From contig JAFEMH010002459.1 in the NCBI GenBank assembly GCA_022495995.1, forward strand, positions 275,924 through 339,923: a stretch of 64,000 bases of DNA, read 5' to 3'. Shown piece by piece: positions 23,039-34,504 of the stretch. The translations under genes were made by a program, and so were the position numbers. The notes beneath the pieces were generated by a model that worked only from the letters and a program-made list of their open reading frames with translations, searched no databases and had not been told where the DNA came from. How positions within the stretch are numbered: position 1 is the stretch's first letter; every line of letters starts with the position of its first letter. The stretch is from Adenophora triphylla var. japonica. Lineage: Eukaryota > Streptophyta > Magnoliopsida > Asterales > Campanulaceae.

Positions 23039-23720
23039 AATACCCCCAAACTTACCTTTTGCTCGTCCTCGAGTAAAACAAAGTTATACAAAAATAAAAC
23101 TACCCTAACAAATAAAAAAAACAATCAACAGAAAATATTTTTGATATGTTCTCAATATATACAAGGTTGTCGGCCAATCAAGTCTCAGATTCTCACAACA
23201 TATGTGAAACAAGTGCCAATAAGAATATACAATTACAATTACATTAATGCATCTAACCCACAATTTTCCACCTCGGCCTGAATGGTGAGTGAAATATGGG
23301 AGATCATGATCAACAAGATAAGATTGTTTATGGTTTCACTAAAACATGCCCTACATCATAGATAACAATCCAATTTACAAGGATACTCATATGCACAATT
23401 ACGCACTTGTCAACCCGATTACTCAATATTGAATACGAATTATGGCTTTAGGTTAAGTCCACAACAATTGTGGGGCTAGGTTCACGGGTACAAACGAAGG
23501 AATGGACATACAAACACAAGAATGTGAAACTAAAAGCCTTCCATTGCATATTACACATTCCGAAATTTCAGCTTTTCCGCTCACCTTTGTTTCCCCAATA
23601 CTTCAACCCCCAAACTAGAACTTTGTTCATACTTTATACACTTGGGGTTGAAAGCATTCCCTCTCTCAAAATAGGTCACTAATCAAATATACTTCACAGA
23701 ATTAGGGGGCAAGCTGTTTC

Positions 23721-23753
<33 letters not shown>

Positions 23754-24639
23754 GAACTTCATTTTTTTTTTTTTGAACTTCATTTTTTTTCTTCATTCAT
23801 TTTTTTTCTTACCCCCTTTTATACAATATACATCATATTCCCAACTTTTTACCTTGATCTCACACATTCCCTTAAATTCTCAATGTAACCCCCAAATTGA
23901 TCGTTTCTAATTCCACATTCTTGCAAAGGTAGGATAAACCTATTCTAAGTGACAAGGGTTAGGGAGTAGGCGTCAAATGAAGGCGAATGGTGGTCTAGAT
24001 GTTCTATTCTTTATAAACAGGCTCAAAAATGGATCAAGTTACAATTCATATATAAATAGTGACGAGAAAGTCGAAGACTTACAAGAGGGTTAGCAAAGAA
24101 ATATAAGCCATAAATATCAAGTAATCTATTGATTTGTTATTGACAAGCGTGCAACAATGTTCTAGGACCCCCGAGAATGTCAAAGTGAACCCATAAAGGA
24201 CACCTAAATTAATGAACGTGATCAAGAAATATGATGGAAGTGAATGGTGGTGCAATTGTGTTTTACATGTATTAATGCAATTCTAATTAACATATTCAAA
24301 TTGGCACAAACTAGCAAAACTCAATCAAAAACCCTCAAATCATCACGGATGTTGGCCAACTTCCAAACATATAATGAGAACAAAAATTTTTAAATTTTTC
24401 TATTTTTTTGGAGGGTGACACTATATACACTCCCCTATAAATCCACAAACTCAGAGAGATATCTACCCCCAAACTCAAAACATGCTAAGTCCTCATAGCA
24501 AAGAGAACAAAAACATGCCTCGGGTTCAAAGGACGATATGACACAACAAAGCAAATAAATAAAGCAATAAAACATACCTACTTGGGTTGCCTCCCAATCA
24601 GAGCTTTGGTTAAGGTCATTAGCCCGACCATTGCCCCAC
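23039..24639. other. Unit 1 non-coding part with polypurine tract, PPT-like motifs and (TTTTC)n
   Basis: The polypurine tract, on the minus strand AAGTTTGGGGGTATT, directly abuts LTR 1. Further copies of the core GTTTGGGGG recur near 23607 and 24466, with a variant (ATTTGGGGG) near 23889. A (TTTTC)n and poly-T microsatellite occupies 23715-23815 and varies in length between units. Small plus-strand ORFs of 60-77 codons occur identically in each unit but show no domain signature and are probably fortuitous. Confidence 0.75.
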
Positions 24640-27108
24640 TTACTTGGGGTTGAGATTGGCCTCAATGGATTTGGCCTTTGCTTTTCGGCCCTTTGACCAC
24701 CTTTGATTTTCTCGAGCACAAACGCCCACTTCCTTCCATGCGTAGGTCCCTTTCTTAATTAATTCAGGTGGAGCCCACGGAACTTTGGGTGCTTTATGCT
24801 TCACCCTTTTTCTTTTCTTTTTGTTGGGGCTCTTGCCCCCAAACTTAGTTTGTTCCTTCACCTGCGGAACATCTTCCTCAACAAGATCAAAGAGATTATC
24901 TTGAACAAAAATATTAGCAAAAATAGTCTCAGATAAATCAAGCAAATAACTCTCCTCTCTAGGCACCTGTGATTTTAAGGGGACAAGAAGGTTGTGTGAT
25001 GACCTCAACTCATTTTGGGAGTGATTTAGGGGGTGATATGGTCCATCACTCCTCGAGTGTTGATCGGCCTTAATGTTGTGAGCCATGTGACAAACGTCCA
25101 CATTATCCCTAATTTTCTCACCGTCATCCACACAATAATTCTTAATCACAAAATCCATAATGTACCCTACAAATTCCTTCTTAGGTGGAGGTTCTTTACA
25201 ATTTTCAAACATGGAGAACCTAATCTCCTCCCCCATCACAGTCAATGCAATACCACCATATGGCACATCTATCACTGATTTGGTGTCAACAGAAAAGGTC
25301 TCCCAAGTAATATGGGAGCCCCAAATTCATCACCCTCATGATTTTCCATACTTACCACCATAAACTCAACTGGAATTACAAATTTATCTACTTTAACCAA
25401 CACACCCTCTACAACTCCTATTGGTCGTTTAACCGACTGATCAGCCAATTGCAAATTCCTTGTAGGAGGTTGCAAATTTTGTAATCCCAAATTCCTGAAA
25501 ATATGGTACGACATTACGTTGACACTAGCTCCTAGATCCATCAAACCATTAAACTTTTGACCCCCTAAAGTAATTGGAATAGTAAAACATCCAGGGTCTT
25601 TTCTTTCTTTTTCTTTATTCACCACATCCACACCACCAGAGGGTATGATTTTTTCAACATCACGACAAGTGGATTCATGATTACTAGCAGAAAAGACATC
25701 ATGAATTACCCCCAAACTTCTCTCTTCCTCAAGCATAATTATCACTATCAACATCACAGAGAGAAGAGAGAAATATCTCCTCAATCTCATCGCTTTCATC
25801 CCAAATAGTCACAATAGACTTGGCTTGCTCTGGTGGATTTTGAAAATTTTCTTGTCTTTGGCTTTGTATCGTTTCCACCAACTGTCCAATTTGGGTCTGT
25901 AACTTCTGCATGGCAGCCTCATGATTTCTGAAGGCTTATTGTTGTTCCATCTTGTACTGTTGTTTCTCCATCTTTAACTGCATCATGGGCTCTTCCCAAG
26001 GCTCTATGTTCCTCTCAAAGGGCCCCTGAGGTGGTGTTTGGGGATGGAGAGCTTTATTCGGTTGATTTCCACCCCATGACAGGTTGGGATGTCTCGGCCC
26101 TGCTTGCCCTCCTAGATTGTATGCATTCCCGTACTGATTGTTGCTTGGTGGGAATCTTTGCATATATGACTGCATCACCTGCGCCTGCTCATGATCATAT
26201 AAATGGGGACTAGTAGTGGGGCAAACTTCATAAGAATGAGTGTTAGAACCACAAGTTACACAACCATCATGCACCAAATTACCAACAGATGACACATTGG
26301 ATGCAACATTAGAAGTACTACTCATGGCCAATCTATCAAATTTTTGATTAAGAAGTGCAATTTGTTTTGAAATCTCATCATTCATCCCTATTCTATTCAC
26401 ACTATTTGTTTTACCCCTTGACCCCTTTTGTTGAGAATTAGATGCTAGCCTCTCAAATAAGGCTTGGGTCTCCTCAGCAGTTTTGGCTCCTAAAGAACCT
26501 CCAGCTGCGTTGTCAACCATGGCCTGATCAGCTTGTGTCAACCCACCATAGAAGGTCTGATGCAATGAAGGTAGAGAAAAATTGTGGTGGGGACACTGCA
26601 CCAAGAGCATTTTAAATTTGTCCCATGCTTCATGAAATGCCTCAAAAGAGTCCTGTGTGAACCCTATAATTTTCTGTCTAAAAGTGGCTAACGTGGCATG
26701 TGGGAAATACTTTCTCAAAAATATATCATGTAATTCATCCCAAGTATTAATGCTCCTAGGCGGGAGCAACATAAGCCACATCTTAGCATTATCTCTCAAA
26801 GCAAAAGGAAAACATTTCATTCTTAGATGCTCATCAGTCACACCTTCTCTCAACGGAAAACTCGACACAATCATCTTATATTCCCTCAAAAAATTCAAAG
26901 AATCCTCAGAGGGGAGGCCATGAAACTTAGGGATCATGTTAAACAGATGGCCTTTTACCTCATAACTTTTTGTTGCATCAGTCAACACAATGCATGACAC
27001 AGACGTGTCAACCCGAGGCCTAGAAAAGGCATCCATGGTAGGGGCTTGCAAAGCCAAATAAACTACAAATTCTTCTCCCTCGGTGGAAGAAGTTTCTAAG
27101 TCACTCAA
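24640..27108 (-). pseudogene. Unit 1 gag-protease ORF, inactivated
   Basis: This is collinear with the intact unit 2 ORF. Visible lesions are loss of the ATG used in units 2 and 3 (MALQAP reads LALQAP), a CAA-to-TAA change after KMEQQ near 25934, a 2-base deletion near 25733 and a 1-base deletion near 25290. The gag core and the protease motif LMDLGASVNVM are otherwise conserved. Protein from this unit would be truncated within gag. Confidence 0.92.
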
Positions 27109-27244
27109 AATTTACCTCTGTCTCGGTGACAGAAGTTTCAGAATCAGTTTCACACACTTGAGTAGAGGGAATGCCTCTCTCAACTTTGTCTATATCGTTG
27201 TTCAAAGGAACCAACTTAGGATCCAATGACCGGCGACCAAACAT
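27101..27244 (-). CDS. Unit 1 short N-terminal gag reading frame (47 codons)
   Basis: It starts 37 bases inside the primer binding site with MFGRRSLDPKLVPL and ends ETEVNFE before TGA. It lies one frame away from the main gag ORF, exactly as in units 2 and 3. MFGRRSLDP resembles Athila gag starts, so it is likely the true gag N-terminus. See the unit 2 copy. Confidence 0.5.
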   Translation of the reverse strand: MFGRRSLDPKLVPLNNDIDKVERGIPSTQVCETDSETSVTETEVNFE

Positions 27245-27280
27245 GCACCGATTAAATAAACTTGTTAAAAATCACAACAA

Positions 27281-27299
27281 GTCCCCGGCAACGGCGCCA
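27281..27299 (-). other. Unit 1 primer binding site (tRNA-Asp)
   Basis: On the minus strand this reads TGGCGCCGTTGCCGGGGAC, complementary over 18 bases to the 3' end of plant tRNA-Asp. This primer is typical of Athila-type Ty3/gypsy elements. It lies six bases inside LTR 2. Confidence 0.93.
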
Positions 27300-27305
27300 A
27301 AAACT

Positions 27306-28739
27306 TGATGGAGAAAAATTCCACTGTGTAATAAAAATACCTTGCAAGTGTACAAGTCACCGAAGTAGCAATGTACAATAGTAAGGGTCGAACCACAGAG
27401 ACTCGTGTGCTTAACAAGTTAATTCAATAGGCGCAGAAAGTAACAGAAAGGGGTTTTTGATTTTTGATTTATTAAAACTAAATTACTAAAGCGAGGAATT
27501 AAACTATTGAATTGAAGAAAACAAGAAAGCAAGAAACAAGGGTTTAATCAGATCAAAGGAATTCACGGATTGGATTTCATAATTGTATCCCCTCTATGCT
27601 ATGATTTTGATAACAAAAATAACAATCTCATTCAAAGATTCTTTCACGTGATTAAGGGTTGGGACGTTTGGTGTTCGGATTGCAACCCTAATATTTCTAT
27701 CTTATTGTAAATTCCGCTAGGTCAAAACAACATTCAAGAAACTCATTAAGTCCACAAGAAATAAATGAATCTAGGTTGTCTTGTATTCCGGTAGGTCAAC
27801 AATCCAACCTAATTGATGAATCAGTGTACTTTAAATAAACCGTCCACGGTAGTGCAACAGTCTAAAACATATTAAAGAATGATAATTAATTCATCAAATA
27901 AGAATGAGAGAGTTTGGAAGAATTAAAAACTTAAATTAGCATAGAGGTTCAACAATTACTACATCCAATCCATAAAAAGGAATTTAGCTACTCATAATAA
28001 AAATTACAGAAATAAAATAAAACATAAAAATCATAAACCTGAATTGAAACGGGACGGAGGAAGTAATTATGTTTTCTCTCTTTGTAAGTAGATGGCATCA
28101 ATCCCAAAAAAAACAAGTCCTCCCCTTTATAAAATAACCCTAGGCTGTTCTTGCAACAGGCGCAGGCCCATAACAACCAGGCCCAATTTGCCGAGTTGAC
28201 TCGTGATCACGAGTCGTGCTACTCGATCCAACTCGTTCTGATCAGTTGCACTGTTTAAGGCATTTCCTTTTTTATTGGCCTATGTTTGTCCCAGCTTCAG
28301 AATCCGGCCAGCCCATCTTTGTCCCCTGCATTCCTCGGTCAAGCCATGTTGGCCGGCCACCCTTGGCCTAGAATTTGGCATTTTGGACCAATTTTTATAC
28401 TCGTTTCGTCTCGCAATTTTGCAGTCGCACTTTGACCACTATAATGAATTCTTTTGCACTTCGCTCTTTGAGATTTTATTTTTAACTTTAACCCACAAAT
28501 TTTTATAAATCAAATTTCCTCCAAAATTTCCATATCTTCAGTTTGGTCCCTGAATTTCCAATAAATTACAACTTGGCCCTTGAACTTCCAAAGTGGGTAC
28601 AAATCCTCCATTTTCAGCATTGTTGCACTTCAGTCCCTGAACTATCAAAACATAAACAAAATACATTAAATTCTCAAGGTTTCGAACAGAAAATAAGCTT
28701 AGGAACATATCTTTTGGATGGGTAAAACCACATCCATCA
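27306..28739 (-). repeat. Athila-like LTR 2 (shared by units 1 and 2)
   Basis: 1434 bp with TGATGGA...TCCATCA ends. It acts as the 5' LTR of unit 1 and the 3' LTR of unit 2. There is no target-duplication-like break between it and either internal region. Confidence 0.93.
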
Positions 28740-29417
28740 AATACCCCCAAACTTACCTTTTGCTCGTCCTCGAGTAAAACAAAGTTAAACAAAAATAAAA
28801 CTACCCTAACAAATAAAAAAAACAATCAACAGAAAATATTTTTGATATGTTCTCAATATATACAAGTTTGTCGGCCAATCAAGTCTCAGATTCTCACAAC
28901 ATATGCGAAACAAGTGCCAATAAGAATATGCAATTACAATTACATTAATGCATCTAACCCACAATTTTCCACCTCGGCCTGAATGGTGAGTGAAATATGG
29001 GAGATCATGATCAACAAGATAAGATTGTTTATGGGTTCACTAAAACATGCCCTACATCACAGATAACAATACAATTTACAAGGATACTCATATGCACAAT
29101 TACGCACTTGTCAACTCGATTACTCAATATTGAATACGAATTATGGCTTTAGGTTAAGTCCACAACAATTGTGGGGCTAGGTTCACGGGTACAAACGAAG
29201 GAATGGACATACAAACACAAGAATGTGAAACTAAAAGCCTTCCATTGCATATTACACATTCCGAAATTTCAGCTTTTCCGCTCACCTTTGTTTCCCCAAT
29301 ACTTCAACCCCCAAACTAGAACTTTGTTCATACTTTATACACTTGGGGTTGAAAGCATTCCCTCTCTCAAAATAGGTCACTAATCAAATATACTTCACAG
29401 AATTAGGGGGCAAGCTA

Positions 29418-29448
<31 letters not shown>

Positions 29449-30321
29449 GGAACTTCATTTTTTTTTTTTTTTGAACTTCATTTTTTTTTCTTACCCCCTT
29501 TTATAAACTATACATCATATTCCCAACTTTTGACCTTGATCTCACACATTCCCTTAAATTCTCAATGTAACCCCCAAATTGATCGTTTCTAATTCCACAT
29601 TCTTGCAAAGGTAGGATAAACCTATTCTAAGTGACAAGGGTTAGGGAGTAGGCGTCAAATGAAGGCGAATGGTGGTCTAGATGTTCCATTCTTTATAAAC
29701 AGGCTCAAAAATGGATCAAGTGACAATTCATATATAAATAGTGACGAGAAAGTCGAAGACTTACAAGAGGGTTAACAAAGAAATATAAGCCATAAATATC
29801 AAGTAATCTATTGATTTGTTATTGACAAGCGTGCAACCATGTTCTAGGACCCCCGAGAATGTCAAAGTGAACCCATAAAGGACACCTAAATTAATGAACA
29901 TGATCAAGAAATATGATGGAAGTGAATGGTGGTGCAATTGTGTTTTACATGTATTAATGCGATTCTAATTAACATATTCAAATTGGCACAAACTAGCAAA
30001 ACTCAATCAAAAACCCTCAAATCATCACGGACGTTGGCCAACTTCCAAACATATAATGAGAACAAAAATTTTAAAATTTTTCTATTTTTTTGGAGGGTGA
30101 CACTATATACACTCCCCTATAAACCCACAAAATCGGAGAGATATCTACCCCCAAACTCAAAACATGCTATGTCCTCATAGCAAAGAGAACAAAAACATGC
30201 CTCGGGTTCAAAGGACGATATGACACAACAAAGCAAATAAATAAAGCAATAAAACATACCTACTTTGGTTACCTCCCAATCAGAGCTTTGGTTAAGGTCG
30301 TTAGCCCGACTATTTCCCCAC
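28740..30321. other. Unit 2 non-coding part
   Basis: Same content as the unit 1 equivalent: polypurine tract next to the LTR, repeated GTTTGGGGG cores and a (TTTTC)n/poly-T tract at 29415-29490, shorter than in unit 1. No gene is seen. Confidence 0.75.
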
Positions 30322-32742
30322 TTACTTGGGATTGAGATTGGCCTCAATGGATTTGGCCTTTGCTTTTCGGCCCTTTGACCACCTTTGATTTTCTCGGGCA
30401 TAAACGCCCACTTCCTTCCATGCGTAGGTCCCTTTCTTAATTAATTCAGGTGGAGCCCACGGAACTTTGGGTGCTTTATGCTTCACCCTTTTTCTTTTCT
30501 TTTTGTTGGGGCTCTTGCCCCCAAACTTAGTTTGTTCCTTCACCTGCGGAACATCTTCCTCAACAAGATCAAAGAGGTTATCTTGAATAAAAATATTAGC
30601 AAAAATAGTCTCAGATAAATCAAGCAAATAACTCTCCTCTCTAGGCACCTGTGATTTTAAGGGGACAAGAAGGTTGTGTGATGACCTCAACTCCTTTTGG
30701 GAGTGATTTAGGGGGTGATATGGTCCATCACTCCTCGAGTGTTGATCGGCCTTAATGTTGTGAGCCATGTGACAAACGTCCACATTATCCCTAATTTTCT
30801 CACCGTCATCCACACAATAATTCTTAATCGCAAAATCCATAATGTACCCTACAAATTCCTTCTTAGGTGGAGGTTCTTTACAATTTTCAAACATGGAGAA
30901 CCTAATCTCCTCCCCCATCACAGTCAATGCAATACTACCATATGGCACATCTATCACTGATTTGGTGTCAAACAGAAAAGGTCTCCCAAGTAATATGGGA
31001 GCCCCAAATTCATCACCCTCATGATTTTCCATACTTACCACCATAAACTCAACTGGTATTACAAATTTATCTACTTTAACCAACACACCCTCTACAACTC
31101 CTATTGGTCGTTTAACCGACTGATCAGCCAATTGCAAATTCCTTGGAGGAGGTTGCAAATTTTGAAATCCAAAATTCTTGAAAATATGGTACGGCATTAC
31201 GTTGACACTAGCTCCTAGATCCATCAAACTATTAAACTTTTGACCCCCTAAAGTAATTGGAATAGTAAAACATCCGGGGTCTTTTCTTTCTTTTTCTTTA
31301 TTCACCACATCCACACCACCAGAGGGTATGATTTTTTCAACATCACGACAAGTGGATTCATGATTACTAGCAGAAAAGACATCATGAATTACCCCCAAAC
31401 TTCTCTCTTCCTCACAAGCATAATTATCACTATCAACATCACAGAGAGAAGAGAGAAATACCTCCTCAATCTCATCGCTTTCATCCCAAATAGTCACAAT
31501 AGACTTGGCTTGCTCTGGTGGGTTTTGAAAATTTTCTTGTCTTTGGCTTTGTATCGTTTCCACCAACTGTCCAATTTGGGTCTGTAACTTCTGCATGGCA
31601 GCCTCATGATTTCTGAAGGCTTGTTGTTGTTCCATCTTGTACTGTTGTTTCTCCATCTTTAACTGCATCATGGGCTCTTCCCAAGGCTCTCTGTTCCTCT
31701 CAAAGGGCCCCTGAGGTGGTGTTTGGGGAAGGAGAGTTTTATTCGGTTGATTTCCACCCCATGACAGGTTGGGATGTCTCGGCCCTGCTTGCCCTCCTAG
31801 ATTGTATGCATTCCCGTACTGATTGTTGCTTGGTGGGAATCTTTGCATATATGACTGCATCACCTGCGCCTGCTCATGATCATATAAATGGGGACTAGTA
31901 GTGGGGAAAACTTCATAAGAATGAGTGTTAGAACCACAAGTTACATAACCATCATGCAGCAAATTGCCAACAGATGACTCATTGGATGCAACATTAGAAG
32001 TACTACTCATGGCAAATCTATCAAATTTTTGATTAAGAAGTGCAATTTGTTTTGAAATCTCATCATTCATACCTATTCCATTCACACTATTTATTTTACC
32101 CCTTGACCCCTTTTGTTGAGAATTAGATGCTAGCCTCTCAAATAAGGCTTGGGTCTCCTCAGCAGTTTTGACTCCTAAAGAACCTCCAGCTGCGTTGTCA
32201 ACCACGGCCTGATCAGCTTGTGTCAACCCACCATAGAAGGTCTGATGCAATGAAGGTAGAGAAAAATTGTGGTGGGGACACTGGACAAGGAGCATTTTAA
32301 ATCTGTCCCATGCTTCATGAAATGCCTCAAAAGAGTCCTGTGTGAACCCTATAATTTTCTGTCTAAAAGTGGCTAACGTGGCATGTGGGAAATACTTTCT
32401 CAAAAATATATCATGTAATTCATCCCAAGTATTAATGCTCCTAGGCGGGAGCAACATAAGCCACATCTTAGCATTATCTCTCAAAGCAAAAGGAAAACAT
32501 TTCAGTCTTAGATGCTCATCAGTCACACCTTCTCTCAACGGAAATTTCGACACAATCATCATATATTCCCTCAAGAAATTCAAAGAATCCTCAGAGGGGA
32601 GGCCATGAAACTGAGGGATCATGTTAAACAGATGGCCTTTTACCTCATAACTTTTTGTTGCATCAGTCAACACAATGCATGACACAGACGTGTCAACCCG
32701 AGGCCTAGAAAAGGCATCCATGGTAGGGGCTTGCAAAGCCAT
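30322..32742 (-). CDS. Unit 2 gag-protease ORF, intact (806 codons)
   Basis: I place the start at the ATG of MALQAPTMDAF because the open frame further upstream begins only after a TAA. Residues about 30-190 are a Ty3/gypsy retrotransposon gag domain (FHGLPSEDSLNFLREYM; TWDELHDIFLRKYFP; HEAWDRFKMLLVQCPHH). A zinc-knuckle-like CGSNTHSYEV follows but lacks full ligands. A glutamine-rich coiled coil lies around residues 385-440. The retropepsin motif LMDLGASVNVMPYHIF lies near 545, with ILLGRPFLFDT closing the fold. A lysine-rich C-terminus (KKKRKRVKHKAPK) ends the ORF with a stop; no RT, RNase H or integrase follows. This unit could supply Gag-Pro but must borrow RT and integrase. It is the only uninterrupted large retroelement ORF in the window. 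Confidence 0.9.
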   Translation of the reverse strand: MALQAPTMDAFSRPRVDTSVSCIVLTDATKSYEVKGHLFNMIPQFHGLPSEDSLNFLREYMMIVSKFPLREGVTDEHLRLKCFPFALRDNAKMWLMLLPPRSINTWDELHDIFLRKYFPHATLATFRQKIIGFTQDSFEAFHEAWDRFKMLLVQCPHHNFSLPSLHQTFYGGLTQADQAVVDNAAGGSLGVKTAEETQALFERLASNSQQKGSRGKINSVNGIGMNDEISKQIALLNQKFDRFAMSSTSNVASNESSVGNLLHDGYVTCGSNTHSYEVFPTTSPHLYDHEQAQVMQSYMQRFPPSNNQYGNAYNLGGQAGPRHPNLSWGGNQPNKTLLPQTPPQGPFERNREPWEEPMMQLKMEKQQYKMEQQQAFRNHEAAMQKLQTQIGQLVETIQSQRQENFQNPPEQAKSIVTIWDESDEIEEVFLSSLCDVDSDNYACEEERSLGVIHDVFSASNHESTCRDVEKIIPSGGVDVVNKEKERKDPGCFTIPITLGGQKFNSLMDLGASVNVMPYHIFKNFGFQNLQPPPRNLQLADQSVKRPIGVVEGVLVKVDKFVIPVEFMVVSMENHEGDEFGAPILLGRPFLFDTKSVIDVPYGSIALTVMGEEIRFSMFENCKEPPPKKEFVGYIMDFAIKNYCVDDGEKIRDNVDVCHMAHNIKADQHSRSDGPYHPLNHSQKELRSSHNLLVPLKSQVPREESYLLDLSETIFANIFIQDNLFDLVEEDVPQVKEQTKFGGKSPNKKKRKRVKHKAPKVPWAPPELIKKGTYAWKEVGVYARENQRWSKGRKAKAKSIEANLNPK

Positions 32743-32785
32743 ATCAACTGCAAATTCTTCTCCCTCGGTGGAAAAAGTTTCTAAG

Positions 32786-32929
32786 TCACTCAAAAGTTAC
32801 CTCTGTCTCGGTGACAGAAGTTTCAGAATCAGTTTCACACACTTGAGTAGAGGGAATGCCTCTCTCAACTTTGTCTATATCGTCGTTCAAAGGAACCAAC
32901 TTAGGATCCAATGACCGGCGACCAAACAT
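32786..32929 (-). CDS. Unit 2 short N-terminal gag reading frame (47 codons)
   Basis: The ATG lies 37 bases from the primer site. The peptide begins MFGRRSLDPKLVPLNDDI and ends TETEVTFE, then TGA. It is polar and acidic at the end and merges in sense with the start of the main frame, which opens in another frame at the overlapping TTTTGAGTGAC. Joining the two would need a +1 shift or a missing base. All three units share the arrangement, so it predates the array. Confidence 0.55.
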   Translation of the reverse strand: MFGRRSLDPKLVPLNDDIDKVERGIPSTQVCETDSETSVTETEVTFE

Positions 32930-32965
32930 GCACCGATTAAATAAACTTGTTAAAAATCACAACAA

Positions 32966-32984
32966 GTCCCCGGCAACGGCGCCA
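32966..32984 (-). other. Unit 2 primer binding site (tRNA-Asp)
   Basis: Identical to the unit 1 site and six bases inside LTR 3. Confidence 0.93.
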
Positions 32985-33662
32985 AAAACTTGATGGAGAA
33001 AAATTCCACTGTGTAATAAAAATACCTTGCAAGTGTACAAGTCACCGAAGTAGCAATGTACAATAGTAAGGGTCGAACCACAGAGACTCGTGTGCTTAAC
33101 AAGTTAATTCAATAGGCGCAAAAAATAACAGAAAGGGGTTTTTTGATTTTTGATTTATTAAAACTAAATTACTAAAGCGAGGAATTAAACTATTGAATTG
33201 AAGAAAACAAGAAAGCAAGAAACAAGGGTTTAATCAGATCTAAGGAATTCACGGATTGGATTTCATAATTGTATCCCCTCTATGCTATGATTTTGATAAC
33301 AAAAATAACAATCTCATTCAAAGATTCTTTCACGTGATTAAGGGTTGGGACGTTTGGTGTTCGGATTGCAACCCTAATATTTCTATCTTATTGTAAATTC
33401 CGCTAGGTCAAAACAACATTCAAGAAACTCATTAAGTCCACAAGAAATAAATGAATCTAGGTTGTCTTGTATTCCGGTAGGTCAACAATCCAACCTAATT
33501 GATGAATCAGTGTACTTTAAATAAACCGTCCATGGTAGTGCAACAGTCTAAAACATATTAAAGAATGATAATTAATTCATCAAATAAGAATGAGAGAGTT
33601 TGGAAGAATTAAAAACTTAAATTAGCATAGAGGTTCAACAATTACTACATCCAATCCATGAA

Positions 33663-34100
33663 CACTACAAGAAAAAAGGCTTTTTGTGACTGCTAAAAGC
33701 CGTCACATATGTGCGAAAAGCAGTCACAAAAAGGTAAGGCGACTGGGAAATCAATCGCCATGGCAGTCACGTAAACCCTTGTCGCAATAGCTTAAAGCGA
33801 CGGGATAAGCAGTCACCTTAGAAACTTATTTTCCGTGACTGCTTTTGGCCGTCACGTAAAGGGTTTTTTAATTTTATTTATTTAATTAATTAAATCACAA
33901 ATGCAATCACGTTAGCTAGTATAAGGCGACTGGGTATGTAATCTCGTTAGCTTGTGTAAGGCGACTGAAAATGCAATCACCTTTGCTTAGAGAAGGCGAC
34001 TGGAAATGCAATCACCTTTGCTTAGAAAAGGCGACTGAAAATGCAATCACCTTTGCTTAGAGAAGGCGACTGAAAATGCAATCACCTTATCCCGGATGAA
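33663..34100. repeat. CACTA left end: subterminal repeats and a 35-bp tandem array
   Basis: Inverted pairs such as GTGACTGC and GCAGTCAC fill the first 200 bases. From about 33895 to 34095, five to six units of about 35 bp repeat GGCGACTGAAAATGCAATCACC followed by TTTGCTTAGAGAA. Such subterminal arrays are transposase-binding regions in CACTA elements. Confidence 0.9.
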
Positions 34101-34504
34101 AATGATGTTTTGCCATCACATTAGTTCTTAAATGTTTCATTACAATAATATAATTGTTACTACATAATATTATGAATTAATATTGATAAATCCACAAGAT
34201 TTTCCAAAACTTAATTGAAAACAAACTTTAAATCATTTAAAACTAAATATATTGTCACAAAATAACATCCACCATTACATTTAACAAACTATTCATGTCT
34301 TACTAAACTTGTTCAAGAACCATTCTAGCTACCATATTATGTTCAAAAATCAATAGTCTAAGGGTATATACTCCCTCTAGAGCACAATCATATAGTATAT
34401 ACTCCCTCTGGAGCCACATGATCTGATATCAAAACATGGCCTTAATGATTAGTCTGGAATTGCATCAATCATATCGCAAACCCCTTCTTACTCGCTTACA
34501 TTTG

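Noticed and set aside
34372..34412. Two copies of ATATACTCCCTCT inside the CACTA element, resembling MITE ends
   Set aside because: Both are in the same orientation about 29 bases apart, with no inverted partner. They are a small direct duplication.
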